Below are positions 56,966 to 64,000 of a stretch of 64,000 nt of DNA, one piece after another. The notes below the pieces were generated by a model that searched no databases, was not told where the DNA came from, and saw only the letters and a list, made by a program, of their open reading frames with translations. Both the position numbers and the translations under genes were made by a program. The DNA is taken from contig NC_058158.1 in the NCBI RefSeq assembly GCF_020080835.1, forward strand, positions 25,128,305-25,192,304, given 5' to 3'. This stretch comes from Cotesia glomerata (lineage: Eukaryota > Arthropoda > Insecta > Hymenoptera > Braconidae). The stretch's first letter is position 1. Every line of letters begins with the position of its first letter.

Positions 56966-57600
56966 TTTTAGCTTCCCACTAAAAAACTTGAAAATTTTCG
57001 AAAATCGGGAAGTTACTAGTTTGACACCATTTTTCAAAAATCGAGTTTTCATTGAATTTCGACGTTTTAAGGTCTTAGGAAGATTCCCTGACGATTTTTA
57101 CGATGGTGTGTGTGTGTGTGTTTTTTTTTTCAATCGATTCCAAAAATAAATCAGCTCTCAATATTAAAATACCACGTCGATCGCTGCTGAGTCGGTTAAA
57201 ATCGGTTGATTCGTTCGTGAGATATCATTGAAGAAAAAAATCGAAAAAAGTGATTTTTCCGAATTACTTCGAAACTTTAAACCTGATCAAATGCATGTTC
57301 TGAGTTCTGTTACACAGTAAAAAATTTTGCGTCATTGCGTCAAAAAATTTTGTGTTAAAAATTTTTGTGTTAAATATTTAACACTTTTATGTGTAAATTT
57401 AACATTTATTGTGTTAAATTAACACAAAAAAGTGTTAAATATTTAACATAAAAATTTTTAACACAAAATTTTTTGACGCATTGACGCAAAATTTTTTACT
57501 GTGTATAAAATAAAAAACCCGCGTTGAACATCGCCGGTTCGGTGAAAATTGATCAATTCATTTAAGAGGTATCGAAAACAAAAAATAAAAAAAAAACTTC
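56966..57600 (-). repeat. R1 copy 9 with MITE insertion
   Basis: Starts AGCTTCCCACTAAAAAACTT, short (GT)n at 57104-57121, then a jump (sequence between the GT run and AATCGATTCCAAAAATAAATC is deleted). R1 modules continue to 57312, are interrupted by a MITE, and resume to about 57600. The final R1 end is missing. Confidence 0.8.
57313..57503. mobile_element. 191-bp foldback MITE with CACAGTAAAAAAT ends
   Basis: Ends CACAGTAAAAAATTTTGCGT and complement; TA at 57311-57312 and 57504-57505. Arms run almost to the centre and repeat GTGTTAAATATTTAACAC words. It has the same termini as the MITE at 4390 but different inner words, and likewise sits in an R1 copy. Confidence 0.85.
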
Positions 57601-58745
57601 TCTTAAAAAAATTCTAAAATTCTATGTCGAATCAGATTCATATTCTCAATATTCCCATGAAATGTTAAAAAATACGTCAATTGCTATATCAACATCCAAT
57701 TTACTTTAATACAATTATAATAACCGGAAAATTTAAGTTGAATTAAAATCTTATCAATTCAAAACTAACTTTATAATCATTTAATTGAAACATTTATAAA
57801 TATATTTTTAATTTCAAATCCCGCGCGATAATAAACAATCCACCAGTCCACGAAGTGTCGTCGTTAACCCATCTACTAACCTCACTGGACATAACAAATT
57901 AAAATCTAGTGGAGAGTTAAAAATTTATGTTTGCTAACCTACAAAAATTTAGAATGTAATTTTCAATGAACATTAGGATGAATGTTTACAAAATATTAAA
58001 TGTATATAAGTGATGAAGAAAAGTTATCTGTTTTGTATAATTAAATTTGAATAAAAAATGCAAGTAAACAATAAATTAATTATTTAAATAGAAAGTATGA
58101 TTAGTAATTATAAACTGAATATTTTTTAATAAAATATATAGCAATCGAAGAAATTGATAATTAAGAAATACTAAGTCAAATCTTCTATAAATAATAACAT
58201 AACTTTCAATAATAATATAACTTTCAATTACTTTTATAGTTGATGCTGTACAAATTCTAAAAAATTTAGCATTAAGTGATTAAATTTTTATTGATGCATA
58301 AAAAATTAAAGCCATTCACTATAACTAGCTGACGTTAAAAATAAACGTAAATGACCATTGATTATTTATGAAGACTCTCACTTAAGAATTATATGAACAT
58401 TACTGTGCAGATTAAAATTTGTCAAAATATAATTATTTATAAGAACCGGGTCTTTATAAGGGTCATTCATTAAAATTATATGAAAATCTTTTTAACTTCA
58501 GGAAATTTTTCCGTTATTTCAAAGTTTTTACTATAAAAATTAAAAACTTTTCACAATTAAATTATAAAAAATAATTGATCTTAATACAAACTTTTAAAAT
58601 CAAGTTCTCATCAAGTTTGATCAAATTTAAATTAAGCCTTAAAGTAATGATTTGATATTATTCAGATTATTCCTCTGGTGATAAATATGAATCTCAATCA
58701 ATCTCTATTGATGCATATGTATCTCTTTTAAACTTAAAATAAAAG
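57601..58745. other. nothing recognised
   Basis: Strongly AT-rich, no frames of interest. Confidence 0.4.
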
Positions 58746-59012
58746 TTGTGTTATTGAGTTTCTTGAGCTCGAAACGGCTCAATAACGAATTTTTAAAAAT
58801 TTTCTAAAACATTGTTATGATAAAAAATAAAATTTCAACCGCTTCTCATTTAACCCTTCATTGGTCGCACTATGAGTGAATCGCCGGCTAACAACTACAG
58901 AGACTCGTTATAGTACGAACAAGAAACTAAAAAAAACGCGACCTATGAAGGGTTAAATTTAGCGGATAGTTGCAGAGATGGCCTTTAGGGTCAACCCTCT
59001 TACTAATTTTTT
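58746..59012 (-). repeat. R1 end fragment with MITE insertion
   Basis: GAGCTCGAAACGGCTC, then after the insertion TTTAGCGGATAGTTGCAGAG and GGGTCAACCCTCTTACTAATTT match the R1 end on the minus strand. Confidence 0.75.
58854..58952. mobile_element. 99-bp piggyBac-like MITE, TTAA target
   Basis: CCCTTCATTGGTCGC and GCGACCTATGAAGGG are inverted ends directly flanked by TTAA on both sides (58850-58853, 58953-58956). CCC...GGG ends with TTAA duplication are the piggyBac pattern. The centre pairs partly (ACTATGAGTGAATC / CGTTATAGTACG). Non-coding. Confidence 0.75.
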
Positions 59013-61629
59013 TTTCTACTTTACATTTATTTTCTTTCTAGTTTTTATCTACTGCTTTCTCGACTGGATAAATGTAGATTGAAACCAATGTATTTATCTT
59101 CAGAACACGATAAAGCAACTTGACTTATTTTCGACCTGTTCAATCGGTCCTCGTTAGGCATTAATAAAGAATAAAATATACGGTGTTCGTAAGAGCATGT
59201 CATGGAAATTCATTTGTACCTCTTTTCTTTGTTGTCGATTTTCAAAACAAAGCAAAGACAAGTAGAGTTTTTGCCTTGAATAGAATAACAGAAGAAAAAA
59301 AAAGCAAAAAGTGAATAGTCATCAGCTTTTTGAGATTAACTAGTATGCATTGAACATATAAATATATAGATATACCGTCAGCAACAGCACACAAATGTTA
59401 GGATAAAAATATATATATGTTGTCAAACGAAGTGTTTTTTGGACAGGTAGACAGCTTGGCGAGACAGCTTTGGTAACATGAATTCGGAAAGGGTAAAAAA
59501 AGAGGGGATAAATAAAGTACAAAAGTAAAATATGCTACAAATTTATCATGTTTTCCACTGACCAATTCTTTCACTGGTATGGCTGTTCCTGTCGCACACG
59601 TGCTGCGTACACGCGTTGTTTCTATTTTAATCCGTCACTGCCAAAGCTCGCTCTACAAAATGCAACATTTGTGCTATACTATACTAGCTTTGCTACTACG
59701 ATACTACTTCTGTGAACGTAAATTGTTCATTCGGTTTCTCTCACCACTGCAAATGAATCAATGACAGCTTTATCTACTAAAATAATGAGAAAAATACTCA
59801 AGTGAAGTAAAAAAAATGCTTTTTGTGGGTTAGTGCGAAGAAATAGTGACGAGACTTAAAAATTTTTTTCCGGTCGCATAACTGCAGATCTGATCCGAAA
59901 ATTTTCTTAGACAAAGAAAACATCAACGTAATGTGCATAAGAATAATTTTAAGAGTATATCTTTTGAAAAATATACTTTTTTAGACTATTAATATCAATA
60001 ATTCGAAATATTTTTAATAGGATATTTTTGCGCGGGTTTCCGAATCCTGACATCGAAAAAGAATATTTTTATTTGCAATGTAATAAATGAATATAACATA
60101 GTAAAAAATTTATAATCAACAGAAGAATAATTTAACGCATAAATTTTAAAAAATTAACGAATATTGCGATTTAAATATTTGTTTTGAATGACACAAATAG
60201 ATTTCAATACAATTTAAAAATAAAAATAAAAATAAAATTCAAATTATTAAATTTCCTTTGAGAGTTCATAAAACTAGTGTTATACATAAAAACTAAAATT
60301 TTTCAATTTTGTATTTTTTCTAGAAATGTACTGGGCTGATTATATAAAATGAAACGTTGGGAAAGCAATTTTTCATGTTCTAAACTCATGATTATGGTTT
60401 ATATTTTTTGAGACATTGTCAATTTTCAGGGTAGATGGATGTAGAAGAAAAAAAAGTGGATCGTTCAAAGTAAATCAAAAGTATTAATGTCATATTTAAA
60501 GTGAATACGAAAACGGCAAAAGAAAAAGTATTAATCTTTATTTCCTCGATATTTTATCTTAATCTCTCAGGAATTCTCATGAATTCGAGTTCTTTGATAC
60601 ATGGATATATTTGTATGTGCATGTTTATACGTAAATAATAATATCAAACCGCGACTCGAGATTAGTTTGTGGTTGAAGAATGAACTCCAACAGCGATACA
60701 TTTTCATCTGGCATGACTTGTATTGGGGCATTGGCTTTCTCACTCTTTCGCTCTTTTGCATCCTGTCTAGTACTTCTATTGCTCTTGGGCAACTCTATTT
60801 CTGAGTATAGCATGCTATCGAACCGTACGATAGTAATATTTATTCTACGGGCTTTAATAAATGTATTAAATTCATATATAGTGCATTTTATGGAACATCA
60901 CTTTGTACTTTTGTTTAATCAAGATATAGTTTTATTTTTTTTTCAACTTTTTTTTTATCTATAAAATTCAAATATTTATGCATTTTCTAGTAATAAAAAT
61001 TGATTTTCCGAATCATTTTGTATAATTTTCTACCTCCATTGAATTTTGTAGAGTTTGTCTGTGGATATTCACACTTTAATAAAAATATGAAATTTTCTAA
61101 TCGGAATTTTTAGTGCAGATGAACATAAGTGTGAAAAATATCATATCCACTGTCTAGACAATATACTTTTCACCCCGTTGGATACTTGACTTTCCTTTCC
61201 TCATAAACCGTCTGTTTGATACCCTCTGGAAAATGAGTCTTTACGCCTGGCCCATACCTATGCTACCCATGAGATGAGAATCCCTAAAAATCCTCTTATA
61301 TTTTTTATTTTTTCGCTTCAGTATCACCTTGCTCGGATATCGATGATATATCCGATGATCGAACGTACACCGTAAAACTGTTGGATTACTGTCTATATAA
61401 AATCTAAAGACACTTATATATGTTCTATCATAAAAAATAAAAATAAAGAAAATATAAAGTACACATATAAAACATTTTATCCCAATGTCCCGGAAAAAAA
61501 TCATCATTTATATTTTTTGTACAATTCTCACGCCTTAGACTACATATGATCTTTTTAGTAAATATTGTTATAGATATTGCTAGAAAAAAAAAAAAGTTTT
61601 CAATGACAAAAAATACTACCCATAAATAA
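59013..61629. other. no gene accepted
   Basis: AT-rich. Overlapping short frames on both strands at 60567-60964 and 61241-61507 show no recognisable domain. Confidence 0.35.
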
Positions 61630-62020
61630 ATTTCCTGGTATAGCTTGATATGTCCATATATATTATTATGTCAAAAAATTTGACACGCCCATAAACAGCT
61701 TGATATGAAAATTGACCATATCAGGACATATCTGGCTTGATATACTCATATTAATGAAGATTTCCTGCAAAAGGTGCATGGTTGCTAAATCTTCTCTTCA
61801 GAAGAGTGTTAGTCTTGAAGTGTTAAGTACTAAAACAAAAATAACTTTTTCACTTTACTCAGGAGGTTATATAACTATCATTTTTAGTTTAATCAACTAT
61901 TAAGCAAATCGTTGTTTGAACCGATACGATAACTCATTTGCTTCTAAAAAAAAAGAAAATAAACAGTTAGAAAATTTTTAAAAATTACTCTCTTATTTTT
62001 ATATATATCCTGTTATAGTC
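61630..62020. repeat. R6 repeat with CTGATATGG-type words, copy 2
   Basis: Words TAGCTTGATATGTCCATATA and CCATATCAGGACATATCTGG, then the core GAAGATTTCCTGCAAAAGGT, CTTGAAGTGTTAAGTAC and CACTTTACTCAGGAGG, parallel to 45990-46140. Confidence 0.55.
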
Positions 62021-62025
62021 ATGTA

Positions 62026-62240
62026 CACGGAGAAAAAAATTTTGCTATAGGAACTCTATAGTAGTTAGTTAGTCGTAAAAAGTTCCAGTAGGTTAACGTA
62101 TTCTTATGGTAACAATATCGTTTGACTCCTGCAACTCTACATCGTTGAGCTCTGAGAGCTAAACGTTATTTACCTCTCACAACTCTACAGAATCGTTCTG
62201 AGACTATAACAAATTTTTGGCAGTCTGTTTAATAATTTTT
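62026..62240. mobile_element. MITE fragment with CACGGAGAAAAAAATTTT terminus
   Basis: TA-CACGGAGAAAAAAATTTTG followed by GCTATAGGAACTCTATAG and CAACTCTACA words in both orientations. Right terminus not found. Confidence 0.5.
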
Positions 62241-62883
62241 TTTACGATTTAGCATTGATAATTTAATAAATAAATGCGGCAGAACGAATTTATATTGCCA
62301 ACAGTAATTGTATATGACAAATAAGAATAGTATTATAATAGAAATAAAATAATAATAGAATTAACTTATATTACAAATAAAAATTATTTGTAAAATAAAA
62401 ATATGGTCGTCACAAAATTATCTTATTTTCTTAATTATACCAATAAATATTGAACATAAAATCACTGCCGTATATGCACATAAAAAGATAAATAAACGAA
62501 AACAAATTTTATTTTGTGTTAAATGGGATCTTTTTAATGTATTCCGATAACATTACTCATCACTAGGGCCGAGAATTTAGTTTTTTTAAAAGAGAGAGAC
62601 AGAAGATAGGTGTAGCCAAGTGTTCTGATTCGTCGTAATAAATTAATTGTTTTTTGTTTTTCGCAATCAAGTGAAGACAGCAGCTTGAAGAAAAAATAAA
62701 AATTAGATTGCTAATCCAACATGAAAATATGAAAAATATGTCAAAAAAATAGGTTGGTTTGCACATGTAAAGGTGCTTGTAAACAAATATAAGTCTGTAC
62801 TGCTCAGATAAATAAAGAAGAGAATTTGAAGCACAGTGTTGGGACTAAAATGTTCGATAAAATTAATTTAAAGTGAACAGTGA
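62241..62883. other. nothing recognised
   Basis: AT-rich DNA up to the start of the minisatellite. Confidence 0.4.
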
Positions 62884-64000
62884 CAAGCTGGCGATTTCGC
62901 TGAAGATCGCGTAAAGGAATTGCTCCCGGTCTCACTGGTAATTTTGCTGGAGATCGCACTGACGTTCTTTTTAAAGGTCTCGCTAGAACTCTTGCCGACA
63001 GTCTCGCTGGAGATCACGCTGACGGTTATTCTAGAGGTCTCGCTGACGGTCTCGCTGGAGGTCGTTTTGCTGGAAGTTGTGCTAATGGTATTGCTGCCGG
63101 TCTCGCTTGGTGATTTTGCTGGCGATCGCGCTGACGGTCTCGCTGGAGATCATGCTGACGGTCTCGCTGGAGATTACACTGACGGTCTTTCTAAAGATCA
63201 CACTGACGGTCTTTCTGGAGATCACGCTGACGATCTTTATGGAGATCTCGCTGGTGATTTCCAGCGAGACTTCCAGAAAGACCGTCAGCGTGATCACCAG
63301 CGAGACCTCCAGAAAGATCGTCAGCGTGATTCCAGCAAGATCGTCAGCGTTATCTCCAACGAGACTTGCAGAAAGACAGTCAGCGTGATCACCAGCGAGA
63401 CCTCTAGAAATATCGTTAGCGTGATCTCCAGCGAGACTCCCAAAAAAACCGTCAGCGTGGCCACCAGCGAGACCTTCAGAAAAACCGTCAGCGTAATCTC
63501 CAGCGAGACCTCCAGAAAGATTGTCAGCGTGATCTCCAGCGATACCATCGCCGTGATCGCTAACAAAATTATCAGCGTGACCGGCAGCGTGATCTTCAGA
63601 AAGATCGTCAGCGTAATCACCAGCGTGACCTCCAGAAAGATCGTCAGCGTGATCTCCAGCGAGACCATCAGCAAGAGTTTTAGCGAGACCTTTAGAAAGA
63701 CCGTTGGCGTGATCTCCAGCGAGACCTCCAGAAAGACCGTCAGTGTGATCTCCAGAAAGACCGTCAGTGTGATCTCCAGAAAGACCGTCAGCGTGATCTC
63801 CAGCGAGACCGTCAGCGTGATCTCCAGCGATACCATCACCGTGATCGCCATCAAAATTACCAGCGAAACTCCTAGCAATACCATCAGCTCGATCTCCAGC
63901 AAGATCTTTAGCGAGACCGTCAGCGAGACCTCTAAAAAGACCGTCAGCGTGATTTCCAGCAAGACCATCGGCAAGAGTTCTAGCGAGACCTCCAGCGAGA
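62884..64000. repeat. 12-nt-unit minisatellite with polarity inversion
   Basis: Built from variants of 12-nt words. The left arm (62900-63255) reads GCTGACGGTCTC / GCTGGAGATCAC. The right arm (63256 to the window edge) reads the complements GTGATCTCCAGC / GAGACCGTCAGC plus a third word, TCCAGAAAGACC. The switch lies in CTCGCTGGTGATTTCCAGCGAG at about 63247-63268. It is clearly richer in GC than the rest of the window and continues past the edge. Confidence 0.92.
62884..64000 (+). CDS. long open frame through the minisatellite (uncertain gene)
   Basis: Frame 1 of the plus strand has no stop from 62884 to the last base, 372 codons; the first in-frame ATG is at 63085 (305 codons to the edge). 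The conceptual product passes through four repeat types: Leu/Val/Thr-rich (VSLEITLTV) to about 63105, then DGLAGDHA octads to about 63255, a charged QRDLQKDR part to about 63330, and finally a long Ser/Thr-rich VSVISSET-SRKT part. No known domain. A 217-codon frame is also open on the minus strand (63974-63321), and the basic repeat has stops in only two of its six frames, so openness alone is weak evidence. It may be an exon of a repeat protein or a non-coding minisatellite. Confidence 0.25.

Noticed and set aside
62884..64000. Antifreeze or silk-like protein
   Set aside because: Simple repeats invite such names, but no diagnostic motif is present and even coding status is uncertain.

Overview
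The window is nuclear DNA of an AT-rich animal genome, most probably an insect. The evidence is eukaryotic tRNA-Ser genes without an encoded CCA and with T-run Pol III terminators, a Ty3/gypsy LTR retrotransposon, abundant TA-targeted MITEs, CA/GT and TA microsatellites, and no dense coding. A parasitoid-wasp-like genome would fit, but the sequence alone does not fix the order. I recognise no complete host protein-coding gene; the window reads as intergenic or intronic DNA filled with nested repeats.

Layout. 1-5000: a tandem cluster of 82-nt tRNA-Ser genes (one CGA, one AGA anticodon), a truncated third copy, a decayed relic near 3.1 kb and a detached AGA gene at 4.85 kb. 1.6-10.2 kb: several copies of an unclassified 0.8-0.9 kb repeat (called R1 here) that carries a CA/GT microsatellite at a fixed internal place, then a 1.75-kb TIR element (8460-10210) that contains a Helitron-like element, which in turn contains a short R1 copy. 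13-33 kb: mostly unrecognised AT-rich DNA with many foldback MITEs, some nested. 33.9-39.9 kb: a near-complete, minus-strand Ty3/gypsy element with two 563-bp LTRs differing at about two bases. Its gag start lies inside the LTR, and its pol is broken by frame changes and one in-frame stop. 40-42.5 kb: a hairpin array, a GC-richer block with 51-bp repeats, and another R1 copy. 42.5-62.9 kb: further R1, MITE and foldback elements in sparse AT-rich DNA, including an 0.88-kb palindrome flanked on both sides by (TA)n. 62.9-64.0 kb: a GC-richer minisatellite built on a 12-nt unit. It inverts its polarity at about 63256, yet one plus-strand frame stays open for 372 codons to the window edge.

What connects the parts. 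Many otherwise unrelated foldback elements share one terminal module (TA target, then CAC-N-G and an A-run, often AAATTT). Their bodies are made of different short, often palindromic words repeated many times (CTTGAATCAAG, GGAGTGAA..TTCACTCC, CATGTTGC, GTGTTAAA and others). R1 copies are repeatedly used as landing sites, so several insertions can be checked against empty R1 sites within this same window. Repeat-family names (R1-R7) are local labels only.
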